From Cryoendolithus antarcticus (lineage: Eukaryota > Ascomycota > Dothideomycetes > Cladosporiales > Cladosporiaceae): 64,000 nucleotides of DNA. The DNA lies in contig NAJO01000032.1 in the NCBI GenBank assembly GCA_002077065.1, positions 372,001 through 436,000 of the forward strand, given 5' to 3'. Positions 20,840 to 32,819 of this stretch are shown piece after piece. The translations under genes were made by a program, and so were the position numbers. Below the pieces are notes generated by a model. The model did not search any database and had not been told where the DNA came from. It was given only the letters and a program-made list of their open reading frames with translations. Position 1 is the first letter of the stretch; each line of letters starts with the position of its first letter.

Positions 20840-22646
20840 GTCAGCGATTTCCCTAGCTTTAAAGTCGTTTCGAGCTTGCGAGGTCGTTTGATGCGATAGC
20901 TTCAGTTCAGATCAATGCTAGCGCCCGGTCCTGCAGGAGAATCGTATCATCACGAGAGCGCCTTTTTCTCTATGATGGTGCTCCTACTACCGACCTCGTA
21001 GGCTATGATAGATTGCAAACATTACAATGTCCCAACGCGGTGAAAGCTCTAGTGGAGTGTATGGTACCCACATCTACAAAACGGAAGTCGTCGACAGCGT
21101 ACCAGCATATGTTTTGATCGCGATATTGCTCAGCCAGCAGAAGCATCCGGTTCACGTGGGCAGCGGACATCACATGTGACAGCAGCCCCAGCCCGGACCA
21201 GAATGTCAAGGCTGTTGTTCCATGGTCACAGCAAGGCTTATCTTCGTTTGAAAGAGACGTTTCGCTTTTCCCTCGTGCTTCGAACGACTTGAAAACCGTA
21301 GTGCGCGCATCTACGCTCACCGTCTTTCTCATTACAGACATTCGATGTGGCTGCTTGCTGGCATCGGTGAGACAAACGGCAAGCCTCACCCCGAGGATAA
21401 CCAGCGGCGCCCTGTACCGTCGTCAACGGTGCTCCGCTCTTCCGTCAAGGTACCCGCAGTTTGACTTTGTGGATCGCAATCATATCGCATTTGTCGTCTG
21501 AGCGCAGTTCCGCCGCGGCTGCCGCGAAGCATGTGCTGGTTTGCAAGTCCCGCATTTGTCGATAGAGTGTGGATAGTCTTGTGCCGGAAGCAAGGAAGCG
21601 GGAAGTCATCTATCATATAGTCATCGGTGAACTATAGTCTTCGTAACGTCTTCTCCCGACAAACTTCCCACACACCTGAGACACAACAACAGCACTTGAG
21701 ACACTACCCCATGTGCTGATCTTCGGCAGAACACAGCTTTCTCGCGTGCTGCGATCTTTTCGGGAAGTGCGGTGAGGCTTATGTTTGTTGCGCTCTGCTG
21801 CTGAACTGCTCCGTGCGGAGCCGGCAGCCGATCCCAAGCCTTGCGCGACTGGGGTGCGGTGGAGATCCCCCACAAGGATTGGGCTGAGAATAGGTGCAAG
21901 CGGGCCGGTCGTGGGCGTCATGATGCATGTGGAGACTTTTGGAGAGCGGTATCTATCTGGCAAGCCACCGGAACGATTGCGCTTGGGAAACAGTGGTATG
22001 GCAACGCGCGTGCGATCATATTGACACGCATTTGCAATCTTCAAGCCGCCTGCAATCAACCACGCAAAGTCTATCCTGATTCCATCATCGCTGTCGCGAT
22101 CCTTCGAGGCTTACGGAGGCTGAGGATCGATAGCTCTCGGGGCGGCGCGAGACACGCAGGGCCGGAATATGTGCATGAGGTTATCGAGTCGTGCATAGCT
22201 GCACTTCCGAATACATCTAGCAGCAGGCATGTGACTTGCAATGTTCTCCACCGCCAGCTACGTAGTCCGAAGAGTCCGCTGCATCACTCCACTCGTCAGT
22301 CCACCCTGACGGCTACAGCTGCGGACGCCAAACGGATTACCCGTCACGGCCAATGCTGAGCCCATGGCGCGAAACTCTAGTTCGCAGTGCCAGCCTAGCA
22401 CGGGTCAGACGAGCATCCGGTGATGACTGCTCCTGCTGTAACCTCTGCGCACTGCACCACTCTCTCGTCGTCCACATACCGTACACCGCTGCTGACTGAG
22501 CTGGCTGGTCCACCTTGCACCACAGCCTTGCTCCTTACTGCCGTCTTCATGTCTTCGATCTTGTCTTTCGTCCCTATCAATCAAGCTGTCTCTCCCCGCG
22601 ACAGTACGACGTCGATAGAGCTCAGCCACAGCACCGCCTGCGAAAC
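20840..22646. other. 1.8-kb gene-free stretch
   Basis: No frame here shows a family motif. The largest, 21841-22359 on plus and 21613-22059 on minus, overlap each other on opposite strands and have Arg/Cys/Ser-rich compositions typical of chance frames. The right end (22395-22646) is the leader of the lipocalin-like gene. This is the longest stretch without a gene in the window. Confidence 0.5.
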
Positions 22647-23661
22647 ATGTTAGTTATGCCGAGCACTCAGTATCTTCAAGTACCAAAGCCACTGCCACGG
22701 CGTGCGCGGTCAGGCTCGAGATCAAAGTCACGCCCACGCGAGGCTGTGTCCGTGGAGGAGATCGTTGTGCCTTCGTTGAAAGCCCAGCAGTTCAGACTGC
22801 AGTCCCCACCCATACCCGCCGTCGAGTTCCACATCAAAACGCCACCGCCAACGCGACAAGATGCGTACTTCAGCAGCTTGATTGAGCACAAGATCACGCC
22901 TTACACCCCGAGTGTTCCGCGCATTCACCATCCGGTTCCGGAGCTGGAAGTCACCTCGACAACCCCGAGCATCAATTTCGCCGACCTCAACGGCGAAATG
23001 TACACCCTAGAGACGTGTAGCACGCCTCCACCTCCCGAACCCCTTCGCCAGAAGATTATTGGCGCCTGGAAACTCGAGTCCTACATAGCTTACCCAACAC
23101 CCGAGTCCCCGATACAAAGACCTACATACCCCATGACCAAGAATGTCACGGGCTTCATCATGTACACCCCGGACGGCTACATGAGCGCGCAGATGCTTAT
23201 ACCGGGCCAGCAGTCCTTCAAACGCGGCGAGGGAGAAGAGCCACAATGGGCAGAAGCCGGGAAGAGGTTCTTCGCGTATTGTGGACCGTACTACATCAGT
23301 GATGAAGGCACTGGGAGGGAGGAGACACTCAGGCATACATTCCAGGTTTGCAATTTGCCTGGATGGATTGGCGATGTGCAGGTTCGGACGCATCATTTTG
23401 AAGAAGATGGGGAGGTCTTGGTGCTGGGCAGTGAGGAGCCGACGGAGATCAAGGTATGTCGTCGCGTAAAGTTTGCTAGACTGGAGGTAGAAGGAGCGAT
23501 CAAGGTGAAGGTGGCAAGGCAGGGGCGATGGGCTGACTTTACTTCTGCAGGGCGACAAAAGAGTCCCAGTACTCAAATGGCGACGAGCACGCGACAATAC
23601 GAATGCGGCACCACCTGCGCCTATGCCCCAGATCAAGATCTCTGGACCAGGTGAACCATGA
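22647..23661 (+). CDS. Lipocalin-like domain protein with long N-terminal extension
   Basis: Two exons, 22647-23453 and 23551-23661, give 305 residues. The frame is open upstream but the first ATG is at 22647. The first 130 residues are Pro/Arg/Ser-rich and probably disordered. From about residue 133 comes a lipocalin-like domain: KIIGAWKLESYIAYP, VTGFIMYTPDGYMSAQM, FFAYCGPYYISDE and the last exon strand GDKRVPVLKWRRA. Such small barrels occur alone in many fungi or as partners of biosynthetic enzymes, where they bind hydrophobic ligands or isomerise substrates. No signal peptide is visible. The intron (97 nt, GTATGT..GCAG) is in phase 0. The ligand is unknown. Confidence 0.8.
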
Positions 23662-24573
23662 CTCGGCCGGCGAGCGTCAACCAGACGGATGAGCCGCTCA
23701 GATTCGGTTTCAGGCTCACGGGGACGCTCACGAGGCCGATCCTAAGTGAGTGAGATGAGTGATCAAGCTTTACATACGCACCCCAGTGCGTCTTGGAGTA
23801 GATGTCGCAATGTAGATGATAGGCACACGCACCTGCCGAACCCACATGCCTTTGCTGGACAATGGGGACTTTCTTTTGTGCTGGCGTGCATGGAGTGACA
23901 GGCGATCTGCATACACACGTATCGCATGGGCGGATATACCACGGATCAGGCATTTAGGATCACGGCGTTCGGTCCTCATCTTACGGGATACGAGCAAAGA
24001 GCAGGAGATATGGAAGGCATCGCAACGGAGAAGACGTCACGTGTTCGAAGTCTTGGCACGCCCTAGGTCACAAGAAGCAAACCACCGGCATTCGGGTTCT
24101 GGACCATCAAGCTGAACGCTGCTGGAGAGTAGACTGGTTCGAAACAACAGCGAACGCTGCCGACCCTGTCATCTTCGTTGCAGCAGGATGATCGACCGTG
24201 GCGGACGTCCGAACCATGTCAGCTCCGCGAAGTTGCCCCAGCTCACAAGTCCGCCAGTGTGCTCTGACTCGAGCCTGCTGACGACAGAGATCTGAATTTG
24301 TTCTGTTTAAGGCCCGATGCGCCTAACGCGAGGCTTGACTAGCTATCTTTTGGGTTCCTGAAATTACCGAAGGCGCTTCCGGCTTTGCCGCAGCTATGTC
24401 TAGCTGTCAAACCGGCGGCGGACCGTCTTTGAGCCTCAGACTTCAAGCAAGCCTGAAAGAGACCTGCTGCTTGGCGGCGGTGCAGTTCAACTTGGCTGGG
24501 ATGGATGCCTGTGCAGCTGCACAGGAAAGCCTGGAAGTCGGAGATGCGAAAGGGCCTGGATGCGCTAGCATCG
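23662..24573. other. Convergent intergenic region, no gene seen
   Basis: This 912-bp stretch lies between the 3' ends of the lipocalin-like gene (plus) and DPH7 (minus). Open frames at 24339-24611 and 24396-24734 face each other and look spurious. Confidence 0.5.
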
Positions 24574-25964
24574 TCACACATCGACGTTCCAGACACACAA
24601 CAGCTTGTCATAGAAGCTCGTGCTCACTATCGTTCGCTGCTTGGTTGCTGGATCGACACTCTCACGATCTGCACTCAGCGAAGTTGCTATTGGCTGGACA
24701 GCAGTGCCATAGTTCATACTCTTGTGCTCTGTGAACTGTGCCTGCACTTCGAAATCCCAGTGCGATTCAACGCCGTCGCCGGTCCTTTGCGACAACTGTA
24801 CTATGCGCGCGCCAGCGTGCATGCAGCTGACCAGGAGAGTGTAGACTGCGGTAGGTCTGTCACTGATAGAGAGGGGTCAGCAAAATCACACTTGTGTAGC
24901 GTAACCTTCAAAGCATCCATTCAAACGAACCTTACAGAACCTCTCGTCTTCTCATCTGCCCCTTGACGTGATTTGATCAATTCCAATCTCCACACTCCGC
25001 CTCCCAGATTCAGCTCCGCGATCACTTCTCTGCGCCCCTTGCCAGTCATAGATAACAATCGAATGTGATCATCGTAGCTTCCCGTGAGTAGCAGCTTACG
25101 GTCATGCTCGACCGTGATGGGTAACAATGCGGTCACACCAGCACCATGTGCCCTCCTGTCACTCCATAGCGGCGCCGGCATTCCTGTTTCGTCGTCCTCT
25201 TGACTCGATCCCCACGAGTCTTCGTCACGTAGCAAGTCACCAATTTCGATACACTGCACCATAGCATCGTCGCCTCCTGAAAATAAATTCTGTCCATCAT
25301 TCGAGAAAGTCAAAGTCCAAGGCTCTAGGGAGTGGTGGGCGATCGTCTTTACGCTCACACTACTTGCCTGCTCCCAAGTCTTGTCGTGACTTCGACAGAG
25401 CACAACATCACCATTTGAAACCGTCGCACCGATTATGCCCGCATTAGAAGGATGGAAGACGACATCAAGGATCAGAGCGTCTGCGTCAGCAATACCGTGG
25501 ACTGCAGTTCGTGCGAGTGTGGGCGGCGAAGCGTCCAAAATGAGGTTGTAGAACTCGAGTGTACCTGTTGAGGTGGCGACGCAAAGGAGTGGGACGTCTC
25601 TATTGGCGAAAGGTGACCAGGCGATGTCGAGCACTGCTGCAGATGGCAACGAGAGGGTGCATACTGGAGTCCTGGGCGGAATGTCAGTGCATTGGATAGC
25701 ATGGTCTCGACTTCGGCTGTCTCTGACCTACAGGACCGACTTTACGTAGCGGTAGAGCACTGCACTCCCGGATCGCTGTTGCCGCTCTCGATGTGAGGTT
25801 CCGTCATTGTCAGGTGTTTCCTGAGCATCGATGCTAGAGGCAACGGTGCTAGACGGGTAGAGGAAGTAGGTTCCAACGATGAAATACTCGGGATGTGATG
25901 GGCAGAATGCGATGCAACTGGGTGGGACATCAAGTGTAGTAGAGAGCAAAGATGATACCTCCAT
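24574..25964 (-). CDS. DPH7: Diphthine methyltransferase, WD40 protein (DPH7)
   Basis: Three exons. The first, 25964-25732, carries LDVPPSCIAFCPSHPEYFIV, the usual start of Dph7/Rrt2/WDR85. It joins at 25671 through GTAGGT and CCCAG to LSLPSAAVLDIAWSPF. WD repeats follow, including FSGGDDAMVQC, LLTGSYDDHIRLLS and the family block LGGGVWRLE, then LLVSCMHAGARIVQ in the last exon. The second intron is uncertain: exon 2 may end at 24941 with restart at 24845, or at 24931 with restart at 24862, giving 411 or 420 residues. Dph7 removes the methyl ester from diphthine methyl ester on eEF2, before amidation, in the cytosol. DPH5, the preceding enzyme of the pathway, lies 3 kb away. Confidence 0.9.
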
Positions 25965-26235
25965 TACGATCTCGGTTTCTGGTCAGACATCAAAGGGGAA
26001 GAATGTCGTGAAGTTCAATTATTCAGGTGAGGTCTACAATCATTGGCTTGGCAATATGAGGAGCGATTCCTTTGCCCTATGCAAGATACAATATCGCGGG
26101 ACGAAAAGCCAATCAATGCTGTCCTTACGACTGGCCAATAGTCCTCAGTCTAATGTATTGTCCGATCCGCCAACGCCAACGCTAAAGTGATGTCCTCCCC
26201 CCTGCTCCGCTCCAAGCCCAATACCAATCAGTCGC

Positions 26236-27770
26236 TCAGATCAGCTTCAGTGGGCGCTGCCAGCTCCCTTTCGGGATATGTGACATGTAGCGAGCCTTGA
26301 GCTCCGGCTCTTGTAGCCGCCGGAATGCCTCCTGAATATGCCGCGGGCCGACTGGCTTCCTCGCCTGCAAAATATGTCAGCATCGCCCTTCGATGATTTA
26401 CATCGGAGCTTCTTACCTCCTCTGGGGCATCGAAGAGACCCGGCTCCCTGCGCCTCTTACGCCCAGTCTTCTCCTCATCGCCACCCTCAACTTTCGTGGC
26501 ATCCTCACTAGCCTTCACCTTCAATGCCTCTTCTGTCAACAGCGTCACAATCTCATAAGTCAAGAAACCCAGAATGTCGACAATATCGTCATTCGGCTTG
26601 CTGTCAGTCACCACTCCAAAGCCAGCCCACTCTCTGAAACGCTTGCCCTTACGAAATGTGAAAGAGGCCTGCCGACACTCGGAGAAGTGCAGGTACTCAG
26701 CCGCGTTCATGCCTCTGGTGCGTTCATCGGCTTGACGCAAGCGCTCGAGAGTGGCTGCCGTCATCTCCTCTTCCTCCTCATCTTCCTCGTCTTCGCGCTC
26801 GGGCACTTGCTCCGAGTAGAAGCTGGAGACATCCCAAGGCAAACCGACTTTAGCTTTCTTGTTCTTGTTGTTGCGCGTGCCGACTGCAGGCCCAGTGCCG
26901 AGCGTGGGGTCATTACCGCCAAGATCGAACTCGTCTACGCCATCGGCACCGCCGCCAGCGCCTTTATCGTCACTGTCCTTGGCGCTCTTGCGGACATCCT
27001 TCCAGCTGAGGAAGGTACGCAAGCGACTGACTTTAGCGCGATCATGGCGAATCAGGAAAATCAAGTCATCGGTTGTGATTGTGCGGGTGCCTCGCCGTGC
27101 GGCCAAGGCAGTGGCGCGAGTGAGCTATAGAGAGTCAGTGTTCGAATCGACTGATGGCTATGCGATCGCATTAATCACTCACCATCTCTATGACTTGCTG
27201 CTGAACGATATTCTCGATCATCGTCGTGGTCTCAAGCGATGGATCTGCTGTTTCGCCGGAGACGAACATCATCTGTGCCACGCAATCAAAGTCAGTCTTG
27301 ATCGAATGGTCATCCAATATGGAGGCATCCGTGCTGAGGTAGAGTCCAGATGTCAAGCTCATCAGATGTAGTTCAAGTGGTGTCGATCCGATAATCAGTG
27401 TTCTGATTTGCAGGCGCAGTGCTCACAAACTGTCGTTCACTAATGCGCATAACGACAATGCCAAAACATCCGGATCGATGCAAAGGTACTGAGATTCCCC
27501 TCGTTCACACGAGGATACAAATGTGTCTATGTAAGACATGTGCACATATCGGCCTAGCATCTGAATGCCGCGCGACTCGGACGCTCGAGATGGCCCAGTT
27601 GAATTAAATTGCTCTCGTGTAGCAATAAATGGCCTTGTGCAGAGACCTGAAGATGTCTCCCCGGAAATAGCCCGTGGTACAAAGCAGGAGTTCCTCCTGC
27701 GGACGATAGTGAATCATTGGAGACCTACCTGCTGGATCTCCGTACGGTACTTGGCCTTGTTGTCTGCCAT
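26236..27770 (-). CDS. SPT3: SAGA subunit SPT3
   Basis: Four exons, 27770-27729, 27272-27183, 27124-26417 and 26364-26236, give 322 residues. Exon 1 is only 14 codons ([14 protein letters not shown]) and joins across a 456-nt intron to [16 protein letters not shown], the classic Spt3 start. The first histone fold continues with [19 protein letters not shown]. An acidic linker ([12 protein letters not shown]) follows, then the C-terminal fold with [30 protein letters not shown] and [11 protein letters not shown]. Spt3 works with Spt8 in SAGA to deliver TBP to promoters in the nucleus. An in-frame ATG inside intron 1 (27362) could give another N-terminus. Exon 4 was found by splicing, because the open frame runs on into a wrong reading. 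Confidence 0.95.
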
Positions 27771-28050
27771 GGTGCCGGGAACGCTCTCAAAGGGGTGCGA
27801 ACATGCCTTATGCCGGCTTGGTTATATGTTGTTATCATGAGAACGATGAAAGTGGGAGTCTACAAGGCATGTGGTCTACATGTATTCTCCTGCACTGGAG
27901 CAACGGATATAATAAGGGACGGAACGCTCCGCGGGCCGCGAGACACAAGCTAAAGTACGCCACTAAGATCGTGGGGTGCATGCGCTGCAAAAAGTTGAGC
28001 ACTTTTGATGAGGACGGTTGGTTGACTACCCGTTACATCGCAACAGCGAA

Positions 28051-29004
28051 ATGCTCTACATCATCGGCCTCGGCCTAGCCGATGAGCGCGATATTAGCGT
28101 CAAAGGTCTCGAGATAGTCAAACGTGCCGAACGAGTCTATCTCGAAGCCTACACTGCGGTGCTTCTCGTCGACAAAGATGTCCTGGTGAGCTATCGCATT
28201 GAGATGACCTTTCGAGGGCAACACCATACTCACAGTATGTTTCAGTAGGAAGCATACTATGGCCGCTCGATTATCATTGCGGACCGTGAAACAGTCGAGT
28301 CCCGGAGCGACTCAATCCTTGCTGGCGCAGACAAAGTGGATGTAGCTTTCCTGGTGGTGGGAGACCCCTTCTCCGCCACGACTCATGCAGACCTGGCGCT
28401 ACGATGTCGGCAAAACAGCCCACCGATCCCCACCCGTACCCTGCCCAATGCCAGCATCCTCACAGCCGTCGGCGCAACTGGTCTCTCCCTATACAGCTTT
28501 GGCCAAACAGTTTCAATGGTCTTCTACGAAGAGAATTGGCGGCCTGATTCCTGGTATCCGAAGGTAAAGGAGAACGCTGATCTGGGACTGCACACCTTAA
28601 TATTGCTGGACATCAAAGTCAAGGAGCCAAACTTGAAGGCGCTAGAGCGGGGGAAGTATGTCTTTGATCCACCCAGGTTCATGACAGCCGCGCAGTGTGC
28701 GGAGCAGATGCTCGAAACGGAGGAAACCAGAGCGGCGAGCGAGGAGGGAAAGTCGACCGGAGTGAGTGGGAAGGAGAGGTTGGCTGTTGGTGTCGCAAGG
28801 CTGGGGAGTGAAGGAGAGAAGATCGTAGCGGGAACGCTGGAGGAGCTCGCACAGCAGGATCTGGGTAAGCCATTGCATAGCCTGGTACTCTGTGGGTGGA
28901 AGATGCATGAGATGGAGTGGGAGTTCGTAAGAGACTTTGCTGTGGATCGGGAGAAGTTTGACGAGATTTGGAAAAGAGACTATGCTGGGAAGGGTGTACA
29001 ATGA
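28051..29004 (+). CDS. DPH5: Diphthine methyl ester synthase (DPH5)
   Basis: Two exons, 28051-28185 and 28249-29004, give 296 residues. It begins [20 protein letters not shown], the standard Dph5 N-terminus with the SAM-binding GLGL. After the intron come [49 protein letters not shown] and [15 protein letters not shown], all conserved in the tetrapyrrole-methylase-fold Dph5 family. Near the end, [20 protein letters not shown] is also typical. The enzyme transfers methyl groups from SAM to the modified His of eEF2, giving diphthine methyl ester, the substrate of Dph7. It shares a 280-bp divergent promoter with SPT3. Confidence 0.95.
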
Positions 29005-29282
29005 GCACCATATACCTCCGCTCTCCTGAAAGTCTGGAGGGTCTTGTGCTATGATCACGCGCACCACGAGTGTCTCTACACACTTTGCCGACCGAGGAGA
29101 GCAGAATCCTCGAGTGAGCGTCAGTATGTAGCGCCCTATCGCTTACGGTAATTGAACAGTCGAGTTCTGGGTATTGCTGGAGAAGGTAGAAATGCTTTGA
29201 TAAGGCGACTTCTGCCATGGAGAATCTCTTCAGACTTACGGAAGAGCGTTGGTACAGCAAAGGTGAAGTGTACATTATGGTG

Positions 29283-32200
29283 CTACTGAAGCTTGAGATG
29301 CTCCTCGTCGAGTGTGCCTAGCAGAGTCTCGAGCTCAGATCGCACAGCTGCCAGATCGTCGGCAAGCTGGCCGGTAACGAGTACTGCGAAGATCATGTCA
29401 GTATGCGCGAGTCGTAGCCAAAAGCATTGAGTAGAAGCACGTACCGTAAGCGTAGATGAGCTCAAAGTCAGCTTCATCAAACTCTACTGCATCATTTCCG
29501 GATCCCTCACTCTTACCTCGGCTTCGTCTGAACTCGAAGACCTTAGCTAGCAATCGATCTCGTCGGTCCTCGATGTTAGGCAGTGCATCGTTCAGCGGAT
29601 ACTCAAGCTTCAATGAGCTCGACAATACGGAGAACAGGTGCGATATGCGTGACGAGAGAGCGAAGCGCTCTTCGCCGGTAGCCCTGACGCTCAATCAGTA
29701 AGAGGTCTGGTCTCAATAGCACACATTTCTTACTTCAAGACCGCTGCCTCACCCGGCGTGGCCCGCATATTCTTCGAGATGACGACGTTCATAGCATGAA
29801 ACGCTTCGAGCATCTTCTTCGTTCTCTCAATGATCCTCTGCATCTGCTCGTCCGGAAATGGCCCCCGAAGTTCGAACTCCGAGACCGCAGATGCTCGCAA
29901 CTTGTCCAGATAGGCCACAAAAGTTTGCAGTTCGGCTTCTTCGCGAATGTCCATGTAGCTCGACGTTGGTCCACCCTGCAAGATCATGGCGAGAGGATCA
30001 CGCTTCCAGACGAGACTCATGCGCAACCAAAGCACACAGAGCCCGTCTCTGAGTTTTCGTCTGGCGGAAATGGGCCAGATGAGCATCGTGATGACAAGGC
30101 CCCAGAGTGAACCGACAATGACTGAGACAACCCGATGGAGGACGATCTCCCAGATCGCGGGATCAATGCCGCCCTCATCGTCGTCATCTTCGGTGTCTAG
30201 GACGCTGAGCGAGTACGCGTACAGCGCGCCGAGATTGTAGGTGAGTAGTATGAAGCGTCCCATAGGGCCATTGTTCTTCTCGATGATGATGTAGAAACAG
30301 CCGAGACTGACCAGCCAGCCAAGAAAGGCGAGAAGGTAAGGGTTGGCTTCTCCTCCGTTGTTCGACATCAGCCAGGCCAGAACAGCTAGCCCAGCGCCAA
30401 TGAGGGTGCCTATCAGGCGATTGATACCAGTCGTGTTGCTTGCGCCGATGGTCATGGAGCAGACGACCATGTACGAGAGAAGTCCCCACTCCCCGCGCCA
30501 ATGCGTGAAGAAAGGCCTGGTCTCTGGGAGGTACGCTGGCAGGCAATATAGCGCTGCGCCGATGCCAACTTTGGTCGGGAAGCGAACATTATCTTGCTGT
30601 AGCACACGCGTGACTTTGTAAAGCGGATAGTACCACGCATGGGTATTTGGCGCATTTGCTGCTTGTGCACTATGACTCGCTTGCTTGACTGTTTCTGCGA
30701 TGTCGCCAACGGGATCTCCGGTCTCGAGATGGTCGTGGTGAAAGCCTATAGCCGTGTCAGCCATGTTCTTGACAACTCGATACTCCGTCTAAGACGCTGA
30801 CGAGATTTAAAACCTTGCCACGGAGTCTACAGTCCGCAGGTGGCAACCTGACAGCTCTCTTCGGGAGTACAGCAGCTCTGGTACATTGAGGGACAGGGGC
30901 GTCAAATGGGCGCAGATGGACGGAACTCACGAGGTGCATCCTGCTCAGCGTGCTCGCGATCGTGGGGTCGCCAGAACTTGAGCCAACTCCATGATCGTCG
31001 CGTGTTTACCGGTGCAAGAGCAGACTTCTCTTCATCAAGGAGCCTCAGGTACGCAGCAACGTCCTCAACAAAGTCTAGCAAAGCGAAACTGAAATGGCCA
31101 CAGCTCGCGGCGACTTCTTCAAGATCTGCAAGCACCTCGTCGGGATGCTCTCTTGACATCGTTTTGCTTCTGTAGAGCGAAGCCAGGGCATCTGTGCGAG
31201 ACTGCTTGTACATTTTCATGGCCTCATGCAAGCTATCCGAGAATTTGGAGTTGACGACGACGGTTCCATCTTCATCAAACTTCAGATCGTCCAGGATCTG
31301 CTTGACCGTATAGGTAAGTGATTTTGCTGGTGGACCGAGGAGATTGATAAACATGACGAACATGTCTGCTGGCGACAGTGGTGCAGTAGACTCGTCACCA
31401 TTAGAGTAGCTTGGGGTCTTGAAGTCAATTCCTTTTGCAGCTTGCGACGTTGTGTTCGAGCCATTGGTGGGTGTCCACGGTTCGTCAGCCCCGGGCGAGT
31501 CACCCTCCTCGACTTCTGCGGGGTCTTCCTGAATAGCATCCAGCATCGTGACACGTGAGATCGAGCTGTGCCGCAGCAGACTGCCCGCCCCGTTTGGGGT
31601 AGAGGCACCTGATGGGGAGGGCGAGGATGCGGACTTTGAACCCGCAGCTTGGTCGTATGCCTTGTGGAGAATGGAGAATTGCGTGGAAGCTGCACTGCGA
31701 AGACCACCAAGATCTTGTGCAAGGCGACCGAGGCAATCGACTAGCTTAGCCTCGAGATGGTATTGGCGTTCTGTGCCAAGGACGAAGTGCTCCCGCTTGG
31801 CTTCGATCAGATTTGTTTTCATCGACGTGGCCACCTTGCTATGCTCGTCCATAATGCCCTTGCCTGGGTGATGCTAGCATTAGCGTGTCACAAGCAGACG
31901 CTGTGATGGGGGTTGACTGACCTTCATTTAGCACATCTTCCTCACCTAGCAGGAACGCTCGCGTAGTTGTCACGAGTACTTCCCCCATCAGATCAGTGTT
32001 CTTCTCGAGGTCATCGTGCAGCTGACGTCTGGCTCTCACGGGGAGTACAGCAACGTTGATCAGCATCGTCGCTGCAATGCCCATGATCACCATGATCAGG
32101 ATCTGAGCGATTTTGTCCTGCGACCATTGACCGACTTGAACGGATCCCTCCTTGACTAGCGTCTGGACAGAACCTAGCGAGGCAAGAGAGCAAGCAACAT

Positions 32201-32819
32201 TGACCAGTGGATGGTTGAAGTATTGCTTCGTGAATGCGATGAAGCCAAGCCCGACACCGCAGAAGAGGACGAGATCAAGCGCATGGCTGAGTTGAAGCAG
32301 GCCATACTGTCCAAGCAACACGGAGAGTCCCATGCTGCTGAACGACAAGAACGTGGCGTATGAAAATGCAATGAGCGCAAGCACCAGAGCTTCGTGCATA
32401 CTTCCGATCGTCCTGGCAGGATGGAACCAGACGGTCACAGTAGCAACGATGTTCTTGGAATCCTGCTTCCCAATGAGGTTGGAAATGGCAGGGACAAAAG
32501 TCGCCATGCTTGCGAGCAGGTAGGCCAAGGAGCACTTGAAGATGCCTAGTCCGGTGGGCGACATAGAGTAGGCCCACGCATCGTTGGCATATTGACGAGC
32601 CTTGTCGGTCACTCTCGACAGCCGTGTTACATTCGTGTCGGTAGCAGCATGGCCCAGCAATGGCTGGTGCTCGTCCAAGTCGGCCTCGAGGTCACGGCTC
32701 GAGGCATCACGTAGGCTGAAGACGCGCTTCACGCGTTCACCCGTAGCGGGAGCGATGAATGTCGATGTCCGCAAGATTCGCCGAGAGCGTTTGTCGCTGG
32801 AAGGTCCCGGCGGAGCCAT
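29283..32819 (-). CDS. Large ArAE / BRE4-like membrane transporter
   Basis: Five exons, 32819-31922, 31863-30931, 30745-29734, 29683-29445 and 29383-29283, keep one frame and give about 1,060 residues. The start is the first ATG (MAPPGPSSDKRSRR); an open frame upstream begins only with GTG. Two blocks of membrane helices are seen: about residues 110-270 and about 640-800, the latter with YMVVCSMTIGASNTTG and SLWGLVITMLIWP. Between and after them are long cytosolic regions. This is the architecture of fungal aromatic-acid-exporter-like proteins (ArAE_2 / FUSC, DUF2421), including yeast Bre4, linked to brefeldin A sensitivity. The transported compound is unknown. Unspliced, the locus looks like several separate genes. 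Confidence 0.85.

Noticed and set aside
21613..22359. Overlapping frames on both strands (148 and 172 codons)
   Set aside because: They overlap, neither has protein-like composition, and neither shows splice sites leading to a longer model.
25879..26190. 103-codon plus-strand frame across the DPH7 start
   Set aside because: It overlaps the first exon of DPH7 on the opposite strand and has no recognisable features.
27171..27362. Starting SPT3 at the in-frame ATG at 27362
   Set aside because: An upstream exon at 27770-27729 encodes KYRTEIQQ, which matches the conserved SPT3 start and joins exactly at a CAG acceptor; the internal ATG is kept only as a possible alternative.
29730..30764. Independent 344-residue membrane protein
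   Set aside because: It joins in frame to upstream and downstream exons, and the combined 1,060-residue layout matches fungal ArAE-like transporters.
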